Shown: in pieces, positions 1 to 5,740 of the stretch
Layout of the letters: each line of letters begins with the position of its first letter
Numbering within the stretch: position 1 is the first letter of the stretch
Origin: Clostridiales bacterium
GTDB lineage: Bacteria > Bacillota > Clostridia > Lachnospirales > Lachnospiraceae
Direction: 5' to 3'
DNA: 5,740 nt
NCBI GenBank assembly: GCA_020859965.1
Contig: JAJBVF010000372.1
Span: 1 to 5,740 of the forward strand
Notes under the pieces: generated by a model
The model's input: only the letters and a program-made list of their open reading frames with translations
The model's database searches: none
Told to the model about the DNA's origin: nothing
Translations under genes and position numbers: made by a program

Positions 1-644
1 GGAAGGGAAAGAGCGGCAAGAGAATCAAACAGTTTTTCAGTCACGTAACCAGCAGCCGGATAGTTTTCAAAGGCAATCGTGAATTTGCAGGAGGAGCAGA
101 AAGCTATTTTATCCCGAACGCAGGAGCCCATGTTGTTCATGACCATCCCGCCGCAATCTACATGCTTGTACCGGGAAAGCAGGCGCAGGAAATGAATTCT
201 TTCCGGAGCATTCCCATTGGAATACACAAAGCTGCAAAATCGGGTATGCCTGGACAGAAGGGATTTTCTGTCTTTGGAGTATTGTTCTATTTTTCCCGTT
301 CTTCTGACAGGGCCATTGTTCATCCAGCAGGGCATCCTCAAATGACATTCGGGATAAGGAATATCTCCCTTCATGAATGAAATGGCATAATCGCACTCAT
401 CCCAACGCGGTTTGACGGATTCCCCCGTATAAAAAACTCGAATCCCCTTAAAGTTCTGATGTTTTTCTCCAAAAACGGAGTAGATTAAAAAATCCGCCTG
501 ATCCTGGTCATCCACAACGGTCATGCCCAGTCTTTCCGTCAAAACCGCGGACAGAATATTATCATGTGGATCAAATCCCGGCCAGAAGTCCGCAAAAGCG
601 GCACGTTTGACCTGCCGGGAATTTATATCTGTTGCCTCAACCAT
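1..644 (-). CDS. GT10 alpha-1,3/4-fucosyltransferase, N-terminal part (3' end beyond window)
   Basis: The frame from the ATG at 644 stays open for 214 codons to the left edge. Motifs in order: AAFADFWPGFDP (15-26), DFLIYSVFGEKH (51-62), the family-typical IRVFYTGESVKPRWDECDYAISF region (68-90), RMPCWM (103-108), RFCSFVYSNGNAPER (135-149), the KHVDCGG segment (160-166), VRDKIAFCSSCKFTIAFEN (176-194) and GYVTEKLFDSLAA (199-211). The last segments are the GDP-fucose-binding alpha-1,3-FucT signature (FxxxFEN...GYxTEKxxD) found in Helicobacter FutA and in animal FUTs. The enzyme moves fucose from GDP-fucose to GlcNAc (or Glc) O-3 or O-4, the Lewis-forming step. The start is fixed by GGAGG 6 nt upstream and overlaps the end of the GT6 gene by 22 nt in another phase. 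GC is lower here (about 45% over 241-540). Alpha-1,3 versus alpha-1,4 preference cannot be told. Confidence 0.92.
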   Translation of the reverse strand, partial: MVEATDINSRQVKRAAFADFWPGFDPHDNILSAVLTERLGMTVVDDQDQADFLIYSVFGEKHQNFKGIRVFYTGESVKPRWDECDYAISFMKGDIPYPECHLRMPCWMNNGPVRRTGKIEQYSKDRKSLLSRHTRFCSFVYSNGNAPERIHFLRLLSRYKHVDCGGMVMNNMGSCVRDKIAFCSSCKFTIAFENYPAAGYVTEKLFDSLAALSL

Positions 645-1882
645 GCGTGACCTCCGTGTTTTTGAAGAGATTTATCCTTTACGATCATTTTTACTTTCGG
701 TTTGATCGCCATGAGATTTTTTTGATTAAAGTCCAATGTTTCAGGGAATAAATATTCAGGAGATAAAACAAGGGGATGCCGGCCAATCACATATTTATTG
801 AGGTGGCTTTCATCGTGCCAAACGGCAATGACACCGTCCTCAAGATCCCGCCTGACGGCATCCGCCAACTCCCGGCACATGCGGAGATAGTCTTCAGCCC
901 TTCCCCCGTTAAAGCCTCCGGCGACATAATATTCTCCTTCGGAATGGAGCACCCGCGCCCGGGACATTCCATTTTTTTCGTAGGGGTAAGTGGAACGGGG
1001 GCGTTGGTAGTACCCCGGATGAAGCGTCACCATGAGACCCTGCCGGTTCATCGGGAAAATTTCCTGACCGACAGGCCCTACGGGAAGCAAAGTTCCATTC
1101 ATGAAATAAATGTAGTCATATTGCTGCAATTCCTCCCGAACGGTTAAAAAAGTCTCAAACCTTCTCAAGGTTTCCATGGGCCACGGATAAAACGGCTTGC
1201 GGACAAGAGTCACGTCATCGCCGGTTTCCACTTCCGGATGATCCGTGAACAGAAAATAATGCACATCATGCCCTGTCAGGAAATATTGTTTGGAGGCCGC
1301 ATAAAACTCCTCCCAGAACGTCATATAACGCCCCGTGGCTATAAACAGGACAGCCACTTTTTTCCGGGGAGAAAAAGGTTCCTCCTGTCTGCCGCCGCTC
1401 GACAAATAGAAGGTTCCATCCTCCATCTTTTTAAACGCCTCCACGCCCCAGCAATCCCACTTGAGAGTTATTTTCTCATCAGTGACGGAGAGGACGTCCG
1501 CTTCGTCGTCCCGTTCAAAACGGCGCGCCCTGTTCCCAAAGACACGGACAATATCATGCCATTGCGGATGATGCACTTCCATGAGACGCTCCTCATTAAC
1601 CTGATTCGTAGAAATGTTCCAGTTTCTGCCCCGGAAATCTCCCGGAACCAGCCCTCCGCGCATCACGGAAGCATTGCCGGTCTGAATCGCCAGATGCATT
1701 GGCAGGGCCATTTCCTGTACATACCGGGTGCGGTTGCTGCTTCCGGTATCCAGCATCATCATGTGCATGAAGTTGTCTTCCGTAAATCCATACCCGGCAT
1801 GACGGAGCCTGGGCGAGATCTGGGATATCATGTGAGGATTGGTCTCACAAATTATTAATTTTTCCAGAAGATCCCGGCTCAA
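623..1882 (-). CDS. Back half of GT2-type domain plus GT6 (ABO-family) alpha-1,3-Gal/GalNAc transferase
   Basis: 419 codons if started at the TTG just after the TAG; no ATG in the frame has a convincing ribosome site, so the real start, if it is translated separately, is unclear. Residues 1-~105 complete the GT2 fold of the preceding frame: SRDLLEKL, then GFTEDNFMHMM (32-42) with the ED pair expected near the acceptor site. Residues ~113-161 hold a small W-x2-W-x2-E module. Residues ~172-400 are GT6: VAVLFIATGRYMTFWEEFY (176-194), FLFTDHPE (210-217), RRFETFL (240-246), YFMNGTLLP (259-267) at the DXD site, LHPGYYQRPRSTYPYE (287-302), YYVAGGFNGG (318-327) and AVWHDESHLNKY (353-364), then VLSPEYLFP (372-380). 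WHDESHLNKY is a hallmark of the ABO/alpha-1,3-Gal transferase family, which adds alpha-1,3-Gal or GalNAc, often to H-type Fuc-alpha-1,2-Gal. The stop TAA overlaps the GT10 start by 22 nt. Confidence 0.85.
   Translation of the reverse strand: MSRDLLEKLIICETNPHMISQISPRLRHAGYGFTEDNFMHMMMLDTGSSNRTRYVQEMALPMHLAIQTGNASVMRGGLVPGDFRGRNWNISTNQVNEERLMEVHHPQWHDIVRVFGNRARRFERDDEADVLSVTDEKITLKWDCWGVEAFKKMEDGTFYLSSGGRQEEPFSPRKKVAVLFIATGRYMTFWEEFYAASKQYFLTGHDVHYFLFTDHPEVETGDDVTLVRKPFYPWPMETLRRFETFLTVREELQQYDYIYFMNGTLLPVGPVGQEIFPMNRQGLMVTLHPGYYQRPRSTYPYEKNGMSRARVLHSEGEYYVAGGFNGGRAEDYLRMCRELADAVRRDLEDGVIAVWHDESHLNKYVIGRHPLVLSPEYLFPETLDFNQKNLMAIKPKVKMIVKDKSLQKHGGHAWLRQQI
651..655 (-). promoter_or_regulatory. 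Shine-Dalgarno site for the GT10 gene
   Basis: Read on the minus strand, GGAGG sits 6 nt before the ATG at 644, inside the last codons of the GT6 frame. It supports both the GT10 start and translational coupling with the upstream gene. Confidence 0.8.
1400..1546 (-). repeat. Copy 2 of the shared module, ahead of GT6
   Basis: Codes for residues ~113-161 of the 419-codon frame: FGNRARRFERDD, then ITLKWDCWGVEA and DGTF. The hydrophobic-x-L-[KR]-W-x2-W-x2-E core and the basic patch before it match copy 1. It probably acts as a linker or small beta-rich accessory domain between catalytic domains; function unknown. Confidence 0.5.
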
Positions 1883-1885
1883 TAC

Positions 1886-1888
1886 CTA
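1886..1888 (-). other. In-frame TAG interrupting a GT25-GT2-GT6 fusion gene
   Basis: The codons read CCC ACC TAG GTA TTG AGC CGG GAT. The frame from 2983 and the frame to 623 have the same phase, with only the TAG and one Val codon between the two open frames. Without it, one frame of 785 sense codons plus this codon runs from 2983 to 623. The sequence around it reads as continuous GT2 protein: GFIGSFAPT-stop-VLSRDLLEKL, with VLSR-x-LLE typical of this point in the fold. A single substitution (for example from TTG or TGG) would explain it. No frameshift is needed. A sequencing error, a true nonsense allele and programmed readthrough cannot be separated from this sequence alone. Confidence 0.85.
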
Positions 1889-2983
1889 GGTGGGGGCAAA
1901 GCTGCCGATAAATCCGTTTGCGGAGAAGGGATACCCTCCAAGAACGCTTAGATATTCGCCCGGCCCGCAATAAAAGCTGCTGAATTCCGGCGGAAGATGC
2001 AGATGGAATTTATTGACTGACTTGAAATAATCCCTTCCGTACAAATCATCGTCGTCAATTTTGGCGAAAAGATCGTAATCGGAAACGTTCAAATCCCTTA
2101 TCGTGTCCAAGAAATTGGATAGCTGGTTCTTGTTGGGGAAAAGCCGCATCGTCAAACGGCCTTCGTGAATAAAATGTTCAAAGAGAGGGAGCACTGTTCT
2201 GCGGTACGTGCCTTCCGGTATCCCCTTGACAGCTGCGAACACATGAAGATTCGGATAGCTCTGATCCATCATGCACCAAATCTGCCTCTGCAAATCCGTC
2301 AGACGCTTATAGGATGAGAGACAAACAGCAATTTTGCAATCGGGTCTCTGCTTAGTCCGTTCGTGCTGGTAAAACAGATTGTGGCGGGCCACACGGATTT
2401 TGAGGTCTCCATGGCTGTTGGCAGCCTCCAGGGCAATATCAGTCGGCAACCGGTAATCGGCAAAAACCCGGGCCACCCTGGGGCGTCGGGCAGCAGGGAT
2501 GACGAGAGCATGCGTTCCCCATACGTAGGAGGTATTGGCATCCGTCTTTCCCGTTTTGAAATCTTCAAACAAGATTTCATCAGATTCCCCCGGAGCCCCT
2601 TGCGGAGACCATACTGCATGATGGAACAGCCGGAAAATATCCGTCTCCGGATGCTCCTTCATTTCCTTCCTGAGAGCCGTTTCCAAGCGGGAAGAAGCCA
2701 CCATCGGCACGGCATCGCTTTCTCCGAAAATAATCAGGTCACTCCCAGCATAATTTCTGTCCTCCAGCAGACGTATGAAAGATGCCCTCAGAGAACGGAC
2801 GTGCGAACGTTCCGCAGACGCCGGGGACCGTCCCAGGTAGGATGCACTTTCCTCTTCCCGCGCATCCCTGAGGGGGGAAAGATCCGCGGTAGAGGGATAG
2901 AGCTCCAGCTCATAACCCATCCGGTGCAATTCCGAAGCTCCCTCCGACTTTTCCCCAGAAGACACAATCAAAACACATTTCAT
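1886..2983 (-). CDS. GT25-like plus GT2-type glycosyltransferase, front part of a longer gene cut by TAG
   Basis: 365 codons from an ATG 12 nt after the previous stop, with a modest AGG site 8-9 nt upstream. Residues ~1-205 resemble the GT25/LPS glycosyltransferase type: SHVRSLRASFIRLLE (60-74), then DLIIFGESDAVP (82-93) at the place of the acidic EDD motif, and YVWGTHALVIPA (153-164). Residues ~215-365 are the first half of a GT-A (GT2-type) domain: CKIAVCLSSYKR (216-227), IWCMMDQSYPN (235-245) and the DXD-like KIDDDD (308-313). The frame stops at TAG just after GFIGSFAPT, before the conserved C-terminal segment that a GT2 domain needs. The next open frame (1882-623) is in the same phase and supplies that segment. 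As it stands, the product ends inside a domain and is probably inactive in its second half. Sugar and acceptor cannot be told; the GT25-like assignment is weaker than the GT2 one. Confidence 0.75.
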   Translation of the reverse strand: MKCVLIVSSGEKSEGASELHRMGYELELYPSTADLSPLRDAREEESASYLGRSPASAERSHVRSLRASFIRLLEDRNYAGSDLIIFGESDAVPMVASSRLETALRKEMKEHPETDIFRLFHHAVWSPQGAPGESDEILFEDFKTGKTDANTSYVWGTHALVIPAARRPRVARVFADYRLPTDIALEAANSHGDLKIRVARHNLFYQHERTKQRPDCKIAVCLSSYKRLTDLQRQIWCMMDQSYPNLHVFAAVKGIPEGTYRRTVLPLFEHFIHEGRLTMRLFPNKNQLSNFLDTIRDLNVSDYDLFAKIDDDDLYGRDYFKSVNKFHLHLPPEFSSFYCGPGEYLSVLGGYPFSANGFIGSFAPT

Positions 2984-2995
2984 AAAATGTACCTG

Positions 2996-5251
2996 TTAAA
3001 GTTTAATCCATTGCGGGCAGAAAATGTCCTGCTCGTCCTCAATCTTTCCGGTAAACCACTGTTTTTGAATAAAAACCCTCTGCTGGTCTCCAAGCCATGC
3101 CCCCCACCAGGAAAAGGAGGAACAGGAAAGGACGAGTTCCTGCATGGACGTCAATTCCCGGAGGGCGTCCAGCGTCCCATGCTCATCCATGACTATTTCA
3201 AAACGCGTTGCTTCCGGAACGCCCTCCATCAATTTCCGGGCCAATTCCGGAGAATCGGAAAAGACGACCAGCTTACTGATGTTGCCGGAAAGCCTCCGTA
3301 AAGCTTCATTAAGAAAGGGAACATCCGGCGTATGGTACATGTCTGTACGGTCAAGATAGTCCCCCATCCTTATATGAACGCCGGCCACGCCCTCCTGGAC
3401 GGGAGCAATAAGAGGAGCAAACAGGGAACGGATTTCTTCCGCAACATCCTTGAAATACCGCTCACTCTGGAAATACCCTCTCAAGGCGCCGTAGCGAACC
3501 GTTTCAGGAATGGGATGGTAGGAAAATCCGGGTTCCCTGTATGTCACGGGATCGTTATAACCGCCGTCCGGGCACAGCGAACAGGCCTCACCCAGATAAG
3601 TCATCAGCTCCCAGGTCTCGGAACTGTATCTCCAGGGAATACGGCATCCCACACCCAGCCGGAGAGCATGCGCATAGGCAGCAGCTATCTGGAACAGATG
3701 ATTGCACGTACGCGAGCCGGGCATAAACTGCGTCGTGACGTAACCGGGAGATGCCGGAACAGAAGCGGGACGCAAGGATAAAAATTTACCGGTAACAGTC
3801 TTCTGCGGTTTCCGGGCATCCAGGCAAACCGTGCCCAGCAGGTCAAAAGGATGTTCATCCCTGTCGGATCGCCTTTCAAGACACTGAAGGTGCAAATGGC
3901 GGGAATTACCCGGAGCATGCTGGGAAACCTGGAACCCCAGCTCTTCCAAAACATAACTCAGGAAATCGGCAGACCACAGGGATTGTTGCTTGTAGACTTC
4001 CATAAATGCACACAAATCATTCTCCGGAGTGTGATTTCCTTTCCCCTGTTTCTTCATGTATTGCCTGAACGCGGGCGTCATCACCCCGCGCATCAGGCGC
4101 ACGTCCCGGAAACTTAATCGTAAGATTCCTCCGGGTTTTAGAGCACGGAAGGCTTCCGTGAAAAATCGGCAGGCCTCTGCAGGCGTTACTGTTCCAATGA
4201 CATGCTCCAGATAAAAAGCGTCTACGGAATCGTCCTTCCACGGGAGCGGCCTGGTAATATCATAATTGGGAGCGTCCAGATTCAACCAGCCATTCAACCT
4301 CCGGGTGCCGCACCCCAAATGGATATACAGCAGAGGAGATTGGTCCATGATTTCCACGTTGCCGGAAGAAAGGCGGCGTTCAGCCCATAACCGGGCCAGG
4401 GACGGCATGTCCGGCCGCTGGAATATCTCCGTTTCAGATCCGATAAACCGTTCTCCCTCCAAAAGGAGCTGCTCCATAGGCCACATCTGCCATCTCAGCT
4501 TCAGTTCACCCTTGGAGCCAATGCTCCACCAGCCATAGCAGGAAGTATCCCGTCTCCTGAACGCCCCGTTGGAATAAAACAGCATTTCCCCTTTCCAATG
4601 AAGATGAACAACATCGCACACAGCGGAGGGAATTTTGTAATTAAACGAATACAGGGCCTGCATGATGTCGGGAGAACACCAGTGGGCCGTTACCATGTCA
4701 TTATCCCGTTCCGGGTAATAAACATTGGACATGTAAAGCCGTTTCGTGGATTTCAAGCGGCCTTCGAGCCTGCCTGCCAGTTCACCTACGATCACATCCT
4801 CTGCCCCGCATTCCGCAAAACCCGGCGCATTCACCAGCTTTTCCACCATGCTGCGCTTCAGCAGGTAGCCCGCCCCTCCGCTCGGTGAATTGCGAAGCGC
4901 AACCATCGCATCCCCAATCAGATCATAATCTTCATCTATCAAGGAGGTCAACCGGCTCAATTCCAAATACGTATCGTCATCACATTTAAAGAGCCATTCA
5001 AATTCGTAATTCTCCAGCGCGTAACGAAAGAAGGATTTCACTTTTGCGGGGAGCTCGTTGTAGCCATCGGGCGCATCAAGCCCCACCGTATCTTCTTCTT
5101 CCCCCTCCGGAACCCGGTTTCCTCCTACAAAGAACATGCATTCAACGTTCTGCGCGGGATGGGCCAGCCAGGTAGACCTTACCGCTTTCCGTTTATCTCC
5201 CGTTCCATGGCATGAACAAATGCCTACGACAATATTTGTTTTCTTTTTCAT
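2996..5251 (-). CDS. Trifunctional fusion: GT31-like beta-1,3-galactosyltransferase, SAM methyltransferase, GT11 alpha-1,2-fucosyltransferase
   Basis: 751 residues from the ATG with a GGAGG site. Residues ~5-215 are GT31/Fringe-like: KRKAVRSTW (20-28), FVGG (41-44), YNELPAK, the metal-binding KCDDDTY (89-95), GGAGYLL (125-131) and EDVIVG (151-156). Residues ~225-270 form a small module with W-x2-W-x2-E. Residues ~305-460 are a class I methyltransferase: HLGCG (311-315), NLD with the SAM-ribose acidic residue at 326, and ALKPGGILRLS (370-380). Residues ~505-751 are GT11: SRTCNHLFQIAAAYAHAL (513-530), HIRMGDY (625-631), FSDS (664-667) and SSFSWWGAWLG (711-721). By family, GT31 adds beta-1,3-Gal (or a related hexose) and GT11 adds alpha-1,2-Fuc from GDP-fucose, which together would give an H-type terminus. 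The methyltransferase target is unknown. No signal peptide or membrane segment is seen, so it is probably cytoplasmic. GT11 shows HIRMGDY where HxRRGDY is usual. Exact sugar specificity is inferred from family only. Confidence 0.88.
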   Translation of the reverse strand: MKKKTNIVVGICSCHGTGDKRKAVRSTWLAHPAQNVECMFFVGGNRVPEGEEEDTVGLDAPDGYNELPAKVKSFFRYALENYEFEWLFKCDDDTYLELSRLTSLIDEDYDLIGDAMVALRNSPSGGAGYLLKRSMVEKLVNAPGFAECGAEDVIVGELAGRLEGRLKSTKRLYMSNVYYPERDNDMVTAHWCSPDIMQALYSFNYKIPSAVCDVVHLHWKGEMLFYSNGAFRRRDTSCYGWWSIGSKGELKLRWQMWPMEQLLLEGERFIGSETEIFQRPDMPSLARLWAERRLSSGNVEIMDQSPLLYIHLGCGTRRLNGWLNLDAPNYDITRPLPWKDDSVDAFYLEHVIGTVTPAEACRFFTEAFRALKPGGILRLSFRDVRLMRGVMTPAFRQYMKKQGKGNHTPENDLCAFMEVYKQQSLWSADFLSYVLEELGFQVSQHAPGNSRHLHLQCLERRSDRDEHPFDLLGTVCLDARKPQKTVTGKFLSLRPASVPASPGYVTTQFMPGSRTCNHLFQIAAAYAHALRLGVGCRIPWRYSSETWELMTYLGEACSLCPDGGYNDPVTYREPGFSYHPIPETVRYGALRGYFQSERYFKDVAEEIRSLFAPLIAPVQEGVAGVHIRMGDYLDRTDMYHTPDVPFLNEALRRLSGNISKLVVFSDSPELARKLMEGVPEATRFEIVMDEHGTLDALRELTSMQELVLSCSSFSWWGAWLGDQQRVFIQKQWFTGKIEDEQDIFCPQWIKL
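4439..4579 (-). repeat. Copy 1 of a small module shared by the two fusion proteins
   Basis: Codes for residues ~225-271 of the GT31-MT-GT11 protein, between the GT31 and methyltransferase domains. It contains NGAFRRRD, then about 15 residues later LKLRWQMWPMEQ and a G-x-x-F. A similar piece precedes GT6 in the next gene. The resemblance is at protein level and was aligned by eye. Confidence 0.5.
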
Positions 5252-5258
5252 GGTTTTT

Positions 5259-5263
5259 CCTCC
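5259..5263 (-). promoter_or_regulatory. Shine-Dalgarno site deciding the start of the GT31-MT-GT11 gene
   Basis: Read on the minus strand, GGAGG lies 7 nt upstream of the ATG at 5251. This selects 5251 over the in-frame ATG at 5266, which has no purine-rich site ahead of it and whose first codons contain this GGAGG. Confidence 0.8.
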
Positions 5264-5268
5264 CATTT

Positions 5269-5740
5269 CTAAGCCGGCAGTTTTTCCACCGCGTCAAAGA
5301 CTTCCTCCCAGCTGGCTACAGACGCTTCCAGCCCTCCAAGCTCCAGTCCACGCTCCCGCGCCGCGTGGGCCATGTCGGACCTCAGGTTGGGTTCGTAGGC
5401 CATCTTGCTGGCGTAGTAGATAAAATCCCTTTCATGGTCGCACAGCCATCCGGTCTTGCCATGCTCCACCATCTGCCTCCAGCCTCCACGGTTGTCCACC
5501 ACAAGCACGCTTCCGCTGGCCATGGATTCAAAACCGACACGCGGCCAGTTCTCCGTCGTGTCCGTCGGTTGGAGCACGATTTGGCAGTGCTTGTAAAAGT
5601 CCTGCTGGCTCACCTCCCTCTGGTCGCGGGCCGTGCGTATCCAACTGTAAGGCTCTCCGATTTTCTCCCGGCTCCTCTGGTCAAACCCCAGAAAAAGGCC
5701 ACGCTTGAAGACAGGCGCCACGAAATATTCATAAATATGG
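5269..5740 (-). CDS. GT4-type glycosyltransferase, C-terminal part (5' end beyond window)
   Basis: The frame is open to the right edge, so the true start lies outside; 156 codons are visible before a TAG stop. A GTG at 5721 is only an internal codon, because in-frame HIYEYF precedes it. The visible part is the C-terminal, nucleotide-sugar-binding Rossmann half of a GT-B enzyme. It has a strand and turn ending IVLQPTDTTENWP, then the retaining-GT4 E-x7-E signature (E of TENWP to E of GFESM), then ASGSVLVVDNRGGWRQMV and EHGKTGWLC. This matches the usual EAMASG...E-x-G-x-x-G-x-L pattern. A helical tail follows (MAHAARERGLELGG...WEEVFDAVEKL). The family transfers a sugar from an activated donor onto a growing glycan in the cytoplasm; donor and acceptor cannot be read from this part. 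The stop lies 17 nt before the start of the next gene. GC is high here (about 62% over 5341-5520 by hand count). Confidence 0.85.
   Translation of the reverse strand, partial: HIYEYFVAPVFKRGLFLGFDQRSREKIGEPYSWIRTARDQREVSQQDFYKHCQIVLQPTDTTENWPRVGFESMASGSVLVVDNRGGWRQMVEHGKTGWLCDHERDFIYYASKMAYEPNLRSDMAHAARERGLELGGLEASVASWEEVFDAVEKLPA

Noticed and set aside
109..396. Minus-strand open frame of 95 codons
   Set aside because: It overlaps the GT10 gene in another phase; GT10 has unambiguous family motifs and a good ribosome site.
1238..1858. Open frame of 206 codons on the plus strand
   Set aside because: It is antisense to the GT6-containing frame; the translation is His/Arg-rich with no family motif.
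1886..1888. TAG read as pyrrolysine, or the break explained by a frameshift
   Set aside because: Both sides are in the same phase, so no frameshift is needed. No stem-loop or other sign of pyrrolysine insertion was recognised, and glycosyltransferases are not known to use it.
2363..3301. Long open frame on the plus strand (312 codons)
   Set aside because: It lies antisense across the GT25/GT2 gene and the end of the GT11 domain, has no recognisable domain and no coding context, while the minus strand carries clear family motifs.
5252..5266. Upstream ATG at 5266 as start of the GT31-MT-GT11 gene
   Set aside because: No ribosome site precedes it, and the GGAGG that serves the ATG at 5251 would fall inside its coding sequence.
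1..5740. Search for CRISPR arrays, insertion sequences, tRNAs, attachment sites and terminators
   Set aside because: No direct-repeat arrays, transposase motifs, tRNA-like folds or T-tracts after hairpins were found; genes fill the window almost completely.

Overview
The window is a compact minus-strand block of glycan-assembly genes. Transcription runs right to left, and gaps are 17 nt, 12 nt, 3 nt (an in-frame stop plus one codon) and then a 22-nt overlap, so it reads as part of one operon. No promoter, terminator, RNA gene, IS, CRISPR or long intergenic stretch is visible. The organism cannot be fixed from the sequence. Good Shine-Dalgarno sites, roughly 45-62% GC and a set of host-like glycan transferases fit a host-associated bacterium, possibly a gut or mucus dweller. 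A Verrucomicrobiota (Akkermansia-like) origin is only a guess.

Layout in transcription order. (1) 5740-5269: C-terminal part of a GT4-type glycosyltransferase that enters from the right edge. (2) 5251-2996: a 751-residue fusion of a GT31-like beta-1,3-galactosyltransferase/Fringe-type domain, a SAM-dependent methyltransferase domain and a GT11 alpha-1,2-fucosyltransferase domain. (3) 2983-623: a second long fusion, interrupted by one in-frame TAG at 1888-1886. Before the stop are a GT25-like domain and the front half of a GT2-type domain. After it are the back half of the GT2 domain and a GT6 (ABO-transferase family) domain. (4) 644-1: the N-terminal 214 codons of a GT10 alpha-1,3/4-fucosyltransferase that leaves through the left edge.

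Taken together, GT31 (beta-1,3-Gal), GT11 (alpha-1,2-Fuc), GT6 (alpha-1,3-Gal or GalNAc) and GT10 (alpha-1,3/4-Fuc) are the family set that in animals builds ABH and Lewis histo-blood-group structures. The gene order follows the expected order of addition. The main hypothesis is that the locus makes a bacterial surface glycan mimicking an A/B-Lewis-type antigen, with much of the pathway packed into multidomain polypeptides. The TAG could be an inactivating mutation, a phase or strain variant, a sequencing error or a readthrough site. It would cut the GT2 domain and uncouple GT6 from its upstream partners.
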